Shown here one piece after another: positions 1-8,198 of a stretch of 64,000 bases of DNA (its first letter is position 1; each line of letters begins with the position of its first letter). Below the pieces are notes generated by a model. The model was not told where the DNA came from. It searched no databases and saw only the letters and a list, made by a program, of their open reading frames with translations. Location of the stretch: positions 20,406 through 84,405 of the forward strand of contig QCJF01000008.1 of the NCBI GenBank assembly GCA_003216195.1, in the 5' to 3' direction. This DNA comes from Pelagibacteraceae bacterium AG-404-P08. GTDB lineage: Bacteria; Pseudomonadota; Alphaproteobacteria; HIMB59. A program made the position numbers and the translations under genes.

Positions 1-2
1 AA

Positions 3-479
3 TTAATTATTAATGAAATGAGCAAACAAATTAAATCGAAGTATAAAGATAATTCGACTATTATTGCTGGAGGCGAAACTGCTGGTATTCCCTACTCTTC
101 CTTTCTTTGTCAAAAGATGAAATATCCAATGATATACATAAGAAAGAGTCCTAAAGGGTTTGGAAAAGGTAAGTTAATAGAAGGAGAGTTTAAAAAGAAT
201 ACTCAGTCAATATTAGTAGAAGACATGGCTACTGATGGAGGAAGTAAAATACACTTCATAAAAGCTTTAAGACAAAATGAACTTAAAGTTAAAGATATTT
301 ATGTAGTTTTTTACTATGGTATTTACCCAAAAGCAAAAAAAAATATATCTAAAATGAAAGTGAATTTAAATTATCTCACATCCTGGAGAGATATATTAAC
401 TATTTCTCCAAATTACATTTCAGATAAAGATTACGATAATTTAAAAAGTTATTTAGAGTCTATTTCAAGTGGAAAATAA
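3..479 (+). CDS. pyrE: orotate phosphoribosyltransferase, 5'-truncated by the window edge
   Basis: PyrE transfers orotate onto PRPP to make OMP, the fifth step of de novo pyrimidine synthesis, in the cytoplasm. The reading frame is open from the first bases of the window, so the gene starts upstream; the ATG at 18 is internal. The PRPP-binding loop VEDMATDGGSK is clear (about residue 67 counted from that ATG), preceded by a GGETAGIPYS segment and a KSPKGFGKG basic loop typical of OPRTases. About 158 residues are present out of the usual 190-230, so the N-terminal part is missing. The 3' end overlaps the next gene by 11 bp, which suggests one transcript. Other type I phosphoribosyltransferases share the loop, but the surrounding residues fit PyrE best. 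Confidence 0.85.
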   Translation, partial: LIINEMSKQIKSKYKDNSTIIAGGETAGIPYSSFLCQKMKYPMIYIRKSPKGFGKGKLIEGEFKKNTQSILVEDMATDGGSKIHFIKALRQNELKVKDIYVVFYYGIYPKAKKNISKMKVNLNYLTSWRDILTISPNYISDKDYDNLKSYLESISSGK

Positions 480-924
480 AATTATTAGTGTTGTTTCTGG
501 AGGGTTTGACCCTATCCATCCTGGGCATATTATGATGATGAAAGAATGTTTAGAGTTTTCTAATTATTTAATTGTTGGTGTAAATTCTAATAAATGGTTA
601 ATTGATAAAAAAGGAAATTTTTTTATGGATATTCAACATAGAATGTATGTTGTTGATAGCTTAAAAGTGGTAAATGAAGCTATGGAATTTGAAGATGATG
701 AAAATGGAAGTGCAAATAATTTGTTAATTCAAATAAGAAATAAATATCCAAATGAAAAAATTATTTTTGCTAATGGTGGTGATAGATCAGACACTTCTAA
801 AATTTTAGAGTATGAAACAGCAAAGAAATATAATATTGAATTAAAATTCGGTGTTGGTGGCAATCACAAAGAGTCCTCCAGTTCTGATTTGCTAAAAAGA
901 TGGAGTGAATACTCTAAAAACTAA
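469..924 (+). CDS. cytidylyltransferase-family nucleotidyltransferase
   Basis: This is a small (151 aa) member of the nucleotidyltransferase fold that includes glycerol-3-phosphate cytidylyltransferase, RfaE/HldE C-terminal domain and PPAT. Visible motifs are the N-terminal GGFDPIHPGH with the HxGH signature (residues 17-20) and a C-terminal SSSSDLLKRW, equivalent to the family's STT/SxxI motif. Such enzymes join NTP to a phosphorylated sugar, polyol or vitamin; the substrate cannot be read from this sequence. It overlaps pyrE by 11 bp and its 3' end overlaps convergent pdxH by 4 bp. A role in making an activated sugar or polyol for the cell envelope is possible but is only an inference. Confidence 0.75.
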   Translation: MENKIISVVSGGFDPIHPGHIMMMKECLEFSNYLIVGVNSNKWLIDKKGNFFMDIQHRMYVVDSLKVVNEAMEFEDDENGSANNLLIQIRNKYPNEKIIFANGGDRSDTSKILEYETAKKYNIELKFGVGGNHKESSSSDLLKRWSEYSKN

Positions 925-1508
925 GGGCTAAGGATATACGATACCCAATCTTTATCTTTAAACTCAAAGACTTCTCTTTTGTGAATTCTATGAGGCATAT
1001 CCTCCCAAAACTCGATTTTTGAATATTTTACTATAAAACCTCCCCAGTAATCAGGACGAGGGAAACTTTCTTTTTCAGGATATTTATCTTTATAAAATTG
1101 AATTTTATTCTCTAAATCATCTCGTGATTTTAAGACCTTTGATTGATTAGAAGCCCACGCTCCTATTCGACTTAAATAATGTCTTGAATTAAAATATTTA
1201 TCAGATGTTTCTTTTGAGACTTTTTCGACTTTACCCTCTATTCTTATTTGCCTTAACAAGGACTTCCAATGAAAATTTAGGCAAACATTGGTATTTTTTA
1301 AAATGTCATTCCCTTTATTACTCTCGTAATTTGTGTAAAAAATAAAACCTTCATCATTATAATCTTTTAATAGAACCATCCTTGAGTGAGGGGTATTTTT
1401 ATCGTCAACTGTCGATAGACACATCGCATTAGGATCGTTGATCTCTTTTTTAGTGGCTAAATCAAACCATTCTTTAAACTTAATAATTGGATTTAATTTA
1501 TCTGACAT
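921..1508 (-). CDS. pdxH: pyridoxamine 5'-phosphate oxidase
   Basis: PdxH uses FMN and oxygen to oxidise PNP or PMP to pyridoxal 5'-phosphate, the last step of vitamin B6 synthesis and salvage. The 195-residue protein has the family landmarks in order: PHSRMVLLKDY (FMN and substrate side), the FYTNYESNKG segment, HWKSLLRQIRIEG, RIGAWAS, and the C-terminal WGGFIVKYSKIEFWE followed by RIHKR, whose Arg and His contact the substrate phosphate. Length is slightly below the 210-230 usual for the family, with a short N-terminus. It is transcribed toward the cytidylyltransferase gene (4-bp tail overlap) and away from fabI, whose start lies 31 bp from its own. Confidence 0.93.
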   Translation of the reverse strand: MSDKLNPIIKFKEWFDLATKKEINDPNAMCLSTVDDKNTPHSRMVLLKDYNDEGFIFYTNYESNKGNDILKNTNVCLNFHWKSLLRQIRIEGKVEKVSKETSDKYFNSRHYLSRIGAWASNQSKVLKSRDDLENKIQFYKDKYPEKESFPRPDYWGGFIVKYSKIEFWEDMPHRIHKREVFEFKDKDWVSYILSP

Positions 1509-1539
1509 GGTATGAGTATTATATTAATTTTAGCAAAAA

Positions 1540-2361
1540 ATGGATTTAAAAAATAAAAAAGGACTAATAATGGGAGTGGCTAATGATAAGTCCATTGCCT
1601 GGGGTATAGCTCAACAATGTGCAAATTTTGGTGCTGAATTAGCATTTACTTATCAAAATGATCTTCTATTAAAAAGAATAGATCCTTTAGCTAAATCTGT
1701 AGGTTCTAATTTATTGATACAGTGTGATGTTAGTGATGAAGGATCAGTAAAAAATGCTTTTGAAAAAATTAAAGATAAATGGGGAAAATTGGATTTTTTT
1801 GTTCACGCTGTTGCTTTTGCAGATAAAAATGAGCTTAGAGGTAAGTATGTTGATACTTCTAAAGAAAATTTCTTAAATAGTTTAAATGTTTCTTGTTATT
1901 CCTTCACAGAGTCTTGTAAATATTGCTATGATTTAATGGACAATGGTGGGAGTATTTTAACGTTAACTTACTATGGAGCAGAGCAAGTTATGCCACATTA
2001 TAATGTAATGGGAGTCGCTAAATCAGCACTTGAGGCTTCCGTAAAGTATCTTGCTGTTGATATGGGAGATAAAAATATTAGGGTTAATGCTATATCCGCA
2101 GGCCCAATTAAAACTCTTGCAGCATCTGGTATTGGTGATTTTAGATTTATTTTAAAATGGAATGAACTAAATTCTCCATTAAAGAGAAATGTAACACTAG
2201 AGGATGTTGGTAACACGGGAGTCTATCTTTTGAGCGACCTTTCATCTGGTGTAACTGGAGAAATCCACCATGTTGATTGTGGTTATCATACAGTTGGAAT
2301 GGTAGCAGTTGATGAAGCTGAAGGTGTAGCAGGATTGTTAAATGAGTTTAGTAAAAAATAA
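1540..2361 (+). CDS. fabI: enoyl-[acyl-carrier-protein] reductase (NADH)
   Basis: FabI reduces trans-2-enoyl-ACP in the last step of each fatty-acid elongation round. The 273-residue sequence is an atypical short-chain dehydrogenase: the cofactor loop is GVANDKSIAWGIA rather than TGxxxGxG, and the catalytic pair is Y154 and K161 in YNVMGVAK, with the FabI-specific upstream Tyr in TYYGAE (144-145). SAGPIKTLAASGI forms the lid near the substrate. The start at 1540 lies in the short divergent region shared with pdxH; no strong Shine-Dalgarno sequence is visible. aroC follows 7 bp downstream, so the two are very likely cotranscribed. Assignment is firm. Confidence 0.95.
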   Translation: MDLKNKKGLIMGVANDKSIAWGIAQQCANFGAELAFTYQNDLLLKRIDPLAKSVGSNLLIQCDVSDEGSVKNAFEKIKDKWGKLDFFVHAVAFADKNELRGKYVDTSKENFLNSLNVSCYSFTESCKYCYDLMDNGGSILTLTYYGAEQVMPHYNVMGVAKSALEASVKYLAVDMGDKNIRVNAISAGPIKTLAASGIGDFRFILKWNELNSPLKRNVTLEDVGNTGVYLLSDLSSGVTGEIHHVDCGYHTVGMVAVDEAEGVAGLLNEFSKK

Positions 2362-2368
2362 TTAGTTC

Positions 2369-3451
2369 ATGTCACACAATTCTTTTGGAAATTTATTAAA
2401 GTTTACTACTTGGGGAGAAAGTCATGGAGAAGCATTAGGTTGTGTCGTTGATGGTTTTCCAGCAGGAATACCTATTAACACAAAATATATTCAAACAAGA
2501 CTAGATTTAAGAAAACCAGGACAGTCAAAATTTACAACACAAAGAAAAGAGAAAGATGAAGTCAATATACTCTCTGGAGTTTTTAACGGAAAAAGCACTG
2601 GTGCTCCGATATCAATGATAATTTATAACTCTGATCAAAGAAGTAAGGACTATTCAGAAATTAAAAATAAATTTAGACCTGGTCATGCCGATTACACATA
2701 TTTTATGAAATATAAAAATTATGATTATAGAGGTGGAGGAAGGTCTAGTGCGAGGGAAACTGCTATGAGAGTTGCTGCAGGTGCTCTTGCAGAACTTCTT
2801 ATAAAAAAAATTTCAAAAAATAAAATAAATGTTACGAGTGCTGTCATTCAAATAGGCAATGAGAAGATAGAGAACACAACTTGGAATAATAATTTTATTA
2901 ATAAAAATCCTTTTTTCTCACCAAAAAAATCTATCCTAAAAAAATGGGAAGATCTGATACTTACTCACCGAAAAAAGGGTTCATCTCTTGGTGCTGTAAT
3001 TGAAGTTAGAGTCTCAAATTGTCCTGTAGGTATAGGAGAGCCAATATATCAAAAACTTGACTCTGAGTTATCAAAAGCGATTATGAGCATTAATGCCGTA
3101 AAAGGTATAGAGTTTGGTACAGGTTTTGATTTAGTAAATTATGACGGCACGAATGGATCTGATCAAATTAATTTCAAAAACAAGAAAATTAATTTTCATA
3201 CTAACCATGCAGGAGGAATATTAGGTGGTATTTCATCAGGACAAGATATTATTTTTAGATATATTGTAAAACCAACTAGCTCAGTATTAAGTGAAAAAAA
3301 CACTGTTACAAAGAATTTTAAAAATACAAAAATAAAAACTAAAGGACGTCATGATCCTTGTGTGGGTATTAGGGCAGTGCCAGTAGGAATCGCTATGACT
3401 AATTTTGTGATTGCAGATTTGCTATTAATTCATAAATCTAAATCACTTTAA
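2369..3451 (+). CDS. aroC: chorismate synthase
   Basis: AroC removes phosphate from EPSP to make chorismate, the branch point to aromatic amino acids, folate and ubiquinone, using reduced FMN. The 360-residue protein carries the family signatures: TWGESHGEALGCVVDGFPAG at the N-terminus, RPGHADYTYFMKY, the YDYRGGGRSSARETAMRVAAG block, and HDPCVGIRAVPVG near the C-terminus. It follows fabI by 7 bp. Its last 9 bases overlap the 3' end of dxs on the opposite strand. The window also contains the start of aroK, an earlier step of the same pathway, at the far end. Confidence 0.96.
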   Translation: MSHNSFGNLLKFTTWGESHGEALGCVVDGFPAGIPINTKYIQTRLDLRKPGQSKFTTQRKEKDEVNILSGVFNGKSTGAPISMIIYNSDQRSKDYSEIKNKFRPGHADYTYFMKYKNYDYRGGGRSSARETAMRVAAGALAELLIKKISKNKINVTSAVIQIGNEKIENTTWNNNFINKNPFFSPKKSILKKWEDLILTHRKKGSSLGAVIEVRVSNCPVGIGEPIYQKLDSELSKAIMSINAVKGIEFGTGFDLVNYDGTNGSDQINFKNKKINFHTNHAGGILGGISSGQDIIFRYIVKPTSSVLSEKNTVTKNFKNTKIKTKGRHDPCVGIRAVPVGIAMTNFVIADLLLIHKSKSL

Positions 3452-5308
3452 AAACTTTATTAGCTTTTCATATATTATTTTTGGAGAAATACCTGATTTA
3501 GAATATTGATCTTCAATGTCAGATTGATCAATAAATTCATCTTTCATAAAAAAATTTAATATTTTTGGTGTATTGCTTATTTTATTTATTAGAAAGTCAT
3601 TGACCTGACTAGAGAAACCCCCGATTGCATTCTCCTCAATAGTGACAAAAATGTCATGATTTTTCGAGAGTTTTTGTATTAATTTAACATCAATTGGTTT
3701 TGCAAATCTCATATCTATTATGGAACAGTCCAATTTATAATTTTTTTTAATAAGCTCGGAAATTTCTAATACTTTTTTTAACCTCGTTCCTAAATTAAGA
3801 AAGGCAATTTTTTTTCCATTTTTTATAATCTTTCCTTTTCCTATTATTATTTTTTGAAATTTATCATTATTTTTATATTCATGTGCGAGATCTCTTGGAT
3901 ACCTAATTGCAGATGGTTTGTTATTAATAGACAATGCAAAATTGATCATATTTTTTAATTCCTCACCGCTAGACGGTGCCATAACAACAAAATTTGGAAG
4001 GCAGCAGAGGTAACTGAGATCAAAAGATCCAGCATGTGTAGCACCATCAGCACCTACAAAGCCAGATCTATCAATTAAAAATCTAACTGGCAATGACTGT
4101 ATAGCAATGTCATGTACAACTTGATCATAAGCTCTTTGGAGAAAAGTTGAATAAATTGCAACAAAAGGTTTAATGGACTCTGTTGTCATACCTCCAGCAA
4201 AAGTAACAGCATGCTGTTCAGCTATTCCTACATCATAAAATCTAGAAGGATATTTTTCTTTAAACTTATCAAGGCCTGTTCCTGAGGGCATAGCTGCAGT
4301 TATTGCTACAATTTTTTTATCTTTTTTTGCTAATTTTAAAATAGTGTCACTCACTACATTAGTGTACGTAACAAGTTTAGATTTATTTTGTAAACCTGTT
4401 TTAACATCAAATGATGATACACCATGAAATTTATCTTTTGATAACTCAGCAGGTTTATAACCTCTACCCTTCTGGGTAATTAAATGTAGAAATACTGGGC
4501 CATGTAATTCTTTTTTTTTGTATTTCTTAAATAATTGAACTAAAAGCTTTAAATTATGACCATCAACAGGTCCTAAATAATTTAAACCCAGTTCTTCAAA
4601 TAGAGTATTGCCTGTAAGATAACCTTTAAAATAACCCTCTGTTTTTTTTGCAAATTCTCCAACTTCACTTGGAAGTCTTTTAGTAAAGTTTTTAATAATA
4701 TCTCTAAAACCCTCATATGATTTTGAACTCAATAAATTAACAAGATATTTACTCATAGCACCAACAGGTTCAGCTATAGACATCTCGTTATCATTCAGAA
4801 TTATTAGAGAATTTTTATTTAGGTGTCCTAAATTGTTTAACCCTTCAAAAGCCATTCCTGCACTAATTGCTCCATCACCTATAACACTAATAACGTCAAA
4901 ATCCTTATTTAATAAATCCCTTGCAGCTGTGATACCAAGACTAGCAGAAATTGAAGTTGAGCTATGTGCTGCACCAAATGGGTCATATACACTCTCTGAT
5001 CTTTTCGTAAAACCAGATATTCCATTTTTTTTTCTTAAAGAATGTATTTTATTTTTTCTACCCGTAAGGATTTTATGAGGGTATGTTTGATGACCAACAT
5101 CCCAAATTATTTTATCAGCTGGTGTATTAAATACGTAATGTAAAGCAACTGTCAGTTCCACAACACCAAGACTGGCACCTAAATGTCCGCCAGTTTTTGA
5201 TACTGTTTCAATTGTATAATCTCTTAATTCATCATTAAGTTTTTGTAATTCAATAAATGATAATTTTTTTAAATCTTTAGGTAATTTGACTTTACTTAAA
5301 ACTGACAT
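3443..5308 (-). CDS. dxs: 1-deoxy-D-xylulose-5-phosphate synthase
   Basis: Dxs condenses pyruvate and glyceraldehyde 3-phosphate, with thiamine diphosphate, into DXP, the entry to the MEP isoprenoid pathway; ispG of the same pathway lies at 51768-52862. The 621 residues match the usual length. Visible are GHQTYPHKILTGR, the ThDP/Mg motif beginning GDGAISAGMAFEGLNN, GPVDGHN, the glutamate-bearing GIAEQHAVTFAGG and DRSGFVGADGATHAG of the central transketolase domain. It lies 9 bp downstream of xseB, at the end of the long minus-strand run that begins with mraZ. In many alphaproteobacteria ispA sits between xseB and dxs; it is absent here. Confidence 0.96.
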   Translation of the reverse strand: MSVLSKVKLPKDLKKLSFIELQKLNDELRDYTIETVSKTGGHLGASLGVVELTVALHYVFNTPADKIIWDVGHQTYPHKILTGRKNKIHSLRKKNGISGFTKRSESVYDPFGAAHSSTSISASLGITAARDLLNKDFDVISVIGDGAISAGMAFEGLNNLGHLNKNSLIILNDNEMSIAEPVGAMSKYLVNLLSSKSYEGFRDIIKNFTKRLPSEVGEFAKKTEGYFKGYLTGNTLFEELGLNYLGPVDGHNLKLLVQLFKKYKKKELHGPVFLHLITQKGRGYKPAELSKDKFHGVSSFDVKTGLQNKSKLVTYTNVVSDTILKLAKKDKKIVAITAAMPSGTGLDKFKEKYPSRFYDVGIAEQHAVTFAGGMTTESIKPFVAIYSTFLQRAYDQVVHDIAIQSLPVRFLIDRSGFVGADGATHAGSFDLSYLCCLPNFVVMAPSSGEELKNMINFALSINNKPSAIRYPRDLAHEYKNNDKFQKIIIGKGKIIKNGKKIAFLNLGTRLKKVLEISELIKKNYKLDCSIIDMRFAKPIDVKLIQKLSKNHDIFVTIEENAIGGFSSQVNDFLINKISNTPKILNFFMKDEFIDQSDIEDQYSKSGISPKIIYEKLIKFLK

Positions 5309-5317
5309 AAATATTAA

Positions 5318-5542
5318 TTACTGAAATTCTGTTGATGAAAGTGATTTGTTCTTTTTTACAATTTTATCAATTTTAATTTTTGCAGATTTTAATTTTTCTT
5401 CACAGTATTCTTTTAATTCTATGCCCTCCTCAAATAACTTGATACTTTCTTCAAGAGGCGTTTCTTCATTTTCTAATAAATCTGATATTTGTTCTAATCT
5501 TTTAAGTGCACTTTCAAAATTTTTTTCAGCTTTTTTATTCAT
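5318..5542 (-). CDS. xseB: exodeoxyribonuclease VII small subunit
   Basis: XseB binds XseA to form exonuclease VII, which degrades single-stranded DNA to oligonucleotides from both ends. The 74-residue protein has the typical all-helical form, with FESALKRLEQISDLLENEE followed by PLEESIKLFEEGIELKEYCEEKL, close to the consensus of the family. The start overlaps the end of the upstream deacetylase-like gene by 8 bp and dxs follows 9 bp after the stop. The partner xseA is not in the window. The context (deacetylase-like gene, xseB, dxs) is a familiar alphaproteobacterial arrangement, which supports the call despite the short length. Confidence 0.9.
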   Translation of the reverse strand: MNKKAEKNFESALKRLEQISDLLENEETPLEESIKLFEEGIELKEYCEEKLKSAKIKIDKIVKKNKSLSSTEFQ

Positions 5543-6458
5543 TAGAGTACTCTTGTAATGCTTTAAGGTGGCTATTTAATCCTTGAAGTAAGCCTTTCAT
5601 ATCATATCCTCCCTCTAAGACCGAAATTATTGGAACATTATTTGCTAACTTTTCCAATACAATTTTTGTCACCCAATAAAAATCTTCATTTTCTAAATTA
5701 ATTGATGCGAGAGGGTCTAACTTATGTGCATCAAAACCTGCTGAAAAATATATTAAATCAAAATTATTATTAATTTTATTAATTATTTTATTTTCAAATA
5801 ATGATCTAAACGTTTTCGAGTCACAACCTGCTGTTAATGGACAATTAAATATGTTGCCAATTCCTCTTTCACTCTCAGAGCCCGTACCTGGGTAAAATGG
5901 GTACTGATGGGATGATGCATAGTATATATTTTTGTGATTTTCAAAAATATGTTGGGTTCCATTGCCATGATGAACATCAAAGTCTACTATTAAAATTTTT
6001 TTAAATTTGCCTGATCTAATCGCATATTCTGCTGAAATAGCAACATTATTAAAAACACCAAATCCCATTGCTTTGTTTTTTTCTGCATGATGTCCTGGTG
6101 GTCTATGTGCACAAAAGTAAACATTTTTTTTATTATTATCTTCTATGATTTTTTTTACAGCATCTACACTGCCACCTACAGCCAAAAGATAACTCTTTAA
6201 ACTATTTGGACTAGCGATAGTATCAGGATCATAATAATTAAAACCAGAAGCAGGTATAGAGTCAAAAATATAATTTATATAATCTATATCATGCACTAAA
6301 GAAATTAATTTTTTATCTGCTACAGATGGTTCAATAAGATTATGGTCAGAATACTTTTCTTTAATTAAATTATTTACAACATTTATTCTTTTTATGGACT
6401 CGGGATGGTTACCAGTATCGTGATTTTTGTATTCATCTGAAAAAAAGATATTTATCAT
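5535..6458 (-). CDS. histone deacetylase / acetylpolyamine amidohydrolase family protein
   Basis: This is a zinc-dependent amidohydrolase of the arginase/deacetylase fold (AcuC, HdaH, acetylpolyamine amidohydrolases). From the start chosen it has 307 residues, with HRPPGHHAE (H123-H124), the zinc ligands D161 and H163 in DFDVHHGNGTQ, D243 in SAGFDAH, and EGGYD near the end; the active site looks complete. An in-frame ATG exists at 6491, but the start at 6458 gives the family N-terminus and overlaps the upstream stop codon as TAATG, a reinitiation-type arrangement. Bacterial members deacetylate acetylpolyamines, acetyl-lysine proteins or small amides; the substrate is not evident. It overlaps xseB by 8 bp. 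Confidence 0.88.
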   Translation of the reverse strand: MINIFFSDEYKNHDTGNHPESIKRINVVNNLIKEKYSDHNLIEPSVADKKLISLVHDIDYINYIFDSIPASGFNYYDPDTIASPNSLKSYLLAVGGSVDAVKKIIEDNNKKNVYFCAHRPPGHHAEKNKAMGFGVFNNVAISAEYAIRSGKFKKILIVDFDVHHGNGTQHIFENHKNIYYASSHQYPFYPGTGSESERGIGNIFNCPLTAGCDSKTFRSLFENKIINKINNNFDLIYFSAGFDAHKLDPLASINLENEDFYWVTKIVLEKLANNVPIISVLEGGYDMKGLLQGLNSHLKALQEYSNE

Positions 6459-7126
6459 TATAAAAGCTCTAATAAGAAACTTTGAAACCAATTATAATTT
6501 TTGTGCTGATATTTTTTAAAATCTTTCATTATTTTGTTTAATTTATCTATATAAGGATATTTTATTTTAACTATATCGTGCCATCTTTTAATTGTATTAG
6601 AAGTAACTTCAGGGTGAAATTGAAAACCATAGATATCTTTACCTTTAATCTTAAAGGAATCTACTTCATACAAAATACCTTTAGCTAATAGTTCCATATT
6701 TTTATTATAAGAAATACCCTCTGTATGGAATTGTAAAAAAGTTAGATCATTTTTGAAAACTTTATTATTTTTTTTTAAATTTTTCTTATAACCACACTCA
6801 AATAATTTGTTTTTCGATTTAGATATTTTTGATCCATAAATTTTTGCAATTAATTGAGCGCCCAAACATATACCCACAATAGGTTTGTTTTTTTTAATTA
6901 TGTAATTAAGAAATTTGTATTCATACAAAATAGCTTTTGATTTACTATTTGCGCTCTGTTTTCCTCCATGAAATATAAACAAATCAAATTGATCGATATC
7001 TTTTTTTTTTAAAAAATGAAGGTTTTTGTAAAAAATTGTAGACGATTGATGTTTTTTTTGAAAAAATTTTGAAACTACGCTTACATCTGCAACTTCACTA
7101 TGTATTATTTGTAGTACTCTCTTCAT
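6458..7126 (-). CDS. class I glutamine amidotransferase-like protein
   Basis: This is a stand-alone triad (class I) glutaminase domain related to the GuaA N-terminus and gamma-glutamyl hydrolases. From the ATG at 7126 it has 222 residues; the nucleophile is C87 in GICLGAQL and the catalytic pair is H171/E173 in FQFHPEVT, so the triad is intact. A longer frame from 7153 would run deeper into ftsW; the start at 7126 (MKRVLQIIH) resembles relatives and still overlaps ftsW by 29 bp. There is no synthetase domain, so the ammonia acceptor or substrate is unknown. Its stop overlaps the start of the deacetylase-like gene by one base, so both are probably made from the cell-wall operon transcript. Confidence 0.8.
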   Translation of the reverse strand: MKRVLQIIHSEVADVSVVSKFFQKKHQSSTIFYKNLHFLKKKDIDQFDLFIFHGGKQSANSKSKAILYEYKFLNYIIKKNKPIVGICLGAQLIAKIYGSKISKSKNKLFECGYKKNLKKNNKVFKNDLTFLQFHTEGISYNKNMELLAKGILYEVDSFKIKGKDIYGFQFHPEVTSNTIKRWHDIVKIKYPYIDKLNKIMKDFKKYQHKNYNWFQSFLLELL

Positions 7127-8198
7127 TTTTACTAAAGTTGATGACTGTACCAAATATTATCGCATAAGAAAGCATTGATGAACCACCGTAACTTATAAAT
7201 GGGAGATTCATTCCAGTTGGTGGAATAAGTTTGATAGATGAACCTATGTTTACAAATGCTTGCAAACAAAGCAAGAAACAAAGGCTGAATATAGTGTTCA
7301 TTATAAATAAGTTTGATGGACTTAAAATTGACCTTCTGGCCAATATAAAAAATAATGGGTAGAGAAAAGATACAAATAAACCAAATAAAACTCCAAATTC
7401 TTCAATTAAAATAGCGAAAATAAAATCATTATGAGACTCTGGTATTGAGTATTTAAGTTGCCCCTCTCCAAGACCTACACCAAAAATACCACCAGTCTTT
7501 ATAGCAGACAAACTTTTTGAAACTTGTAAATTATTACCATCTATAAAATTATTAATTCTATAAGCAACGTGATCAAATGAAAAATATGCAATTAAAAGAA
7601 AAAATACACCCAAAAAACCCAAAAAAATAAAAAGCTTAAGATTTCTAAAATATAAAATTAATATTAATGAAAAAACAGAAATATAAATTAATAGTGTCCC
7701 TACATCTGGTTGAATTAAAAGTAGGAGAATTACAATACTAATAATTATAAAATTTAATATTAAATATAAAATATTACTGCTTTTGACATACAAATAGCAA
7801 AACCATGAAAACATACATACTAAAGGACCTTTTAATAATTCAGATGGTTGAATTGAGAAATAATTTAAACTTATCCATCTTGTGGCACCTTTAATTTCGT
7901 TTCCTAATAATGGTACCAAGACTAAAAGTAAAATAAATAAAAAGCATAAAGCATTTAATATTTTTCTTAGATTATTTTTGGGAAGTAATGATAAAAAAAT
8001 CAATACAAGAAGAGAGATAGATAAAAAAATAATATGTTTAAATATTAGTAGTATTGAATACTCAGTACCTATCAATGAATAAATAGCAAGTATGCCAATA
8101 AAAGATAATATGAAAGGAATAACAAAAAGTTTTTTTGATAAAATATACCAATTTGAACCAAGTAAACTTTTATCATCTCTAAATAATGTATTTCTCAA
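7098..8198 (-). CDS. ftsW: FtsW, septal peptidoglycan glycosyltransferase (SEDS family)
   Basis: FtsW polymerises lipid II at the division septum together with FtsI. The 366-residue sequence is almost wholly hydrophobic, with about ten membrane segments, and has the SEDS signatures GGIFGVGLGEGQLKYSIPES and HNDFIFAILIEEFG in the large periplasmic loop, KLIPPTGMNLPFISYGGSSM near the end and LLIQPDVGT in the middle. RodA is the main alternative; its place at the end of the dcw cluster, directly after murD (4-bp overlap), favours FtsW. The 3' end overlaps the amidotransferase-like gene. No murG, murC, ddl or ftsQAZ follows, unlike the usual cluster. Confidence 0.9.
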   Translation of the reverse strand: MRNTLFRDDKSLLGSNWYILSKKLFVIPFILSFIGILAIYSLIGTEYSILLIFKHIIFLSISLLVLIFLSLLPKNNLRKILNALCFLFILLLVLVPLLGNEIKGATRWISLNYFSIQPSELLKGPLVCMFSWFCYLYVKSSNILYLILNFIIISIVILLLLIQPDVGTLLIYISVFSLILILYFRNLKLFIFLGFLGVFFLLIAYFSFDHVAYRINNFIDGNNLQVSKSLSAIKTGGIFGVGLGEGQLKYSIPESHNDFIFAILIEEFGVLFGLFVSFLYPLFFILARRSILSPSNLFIMNTIFSLCFLLCLQAFVNIGSSIKLIPPTGMNLPFISYGGSSMLSYAIIFGTVINFSKNEESTTNNT

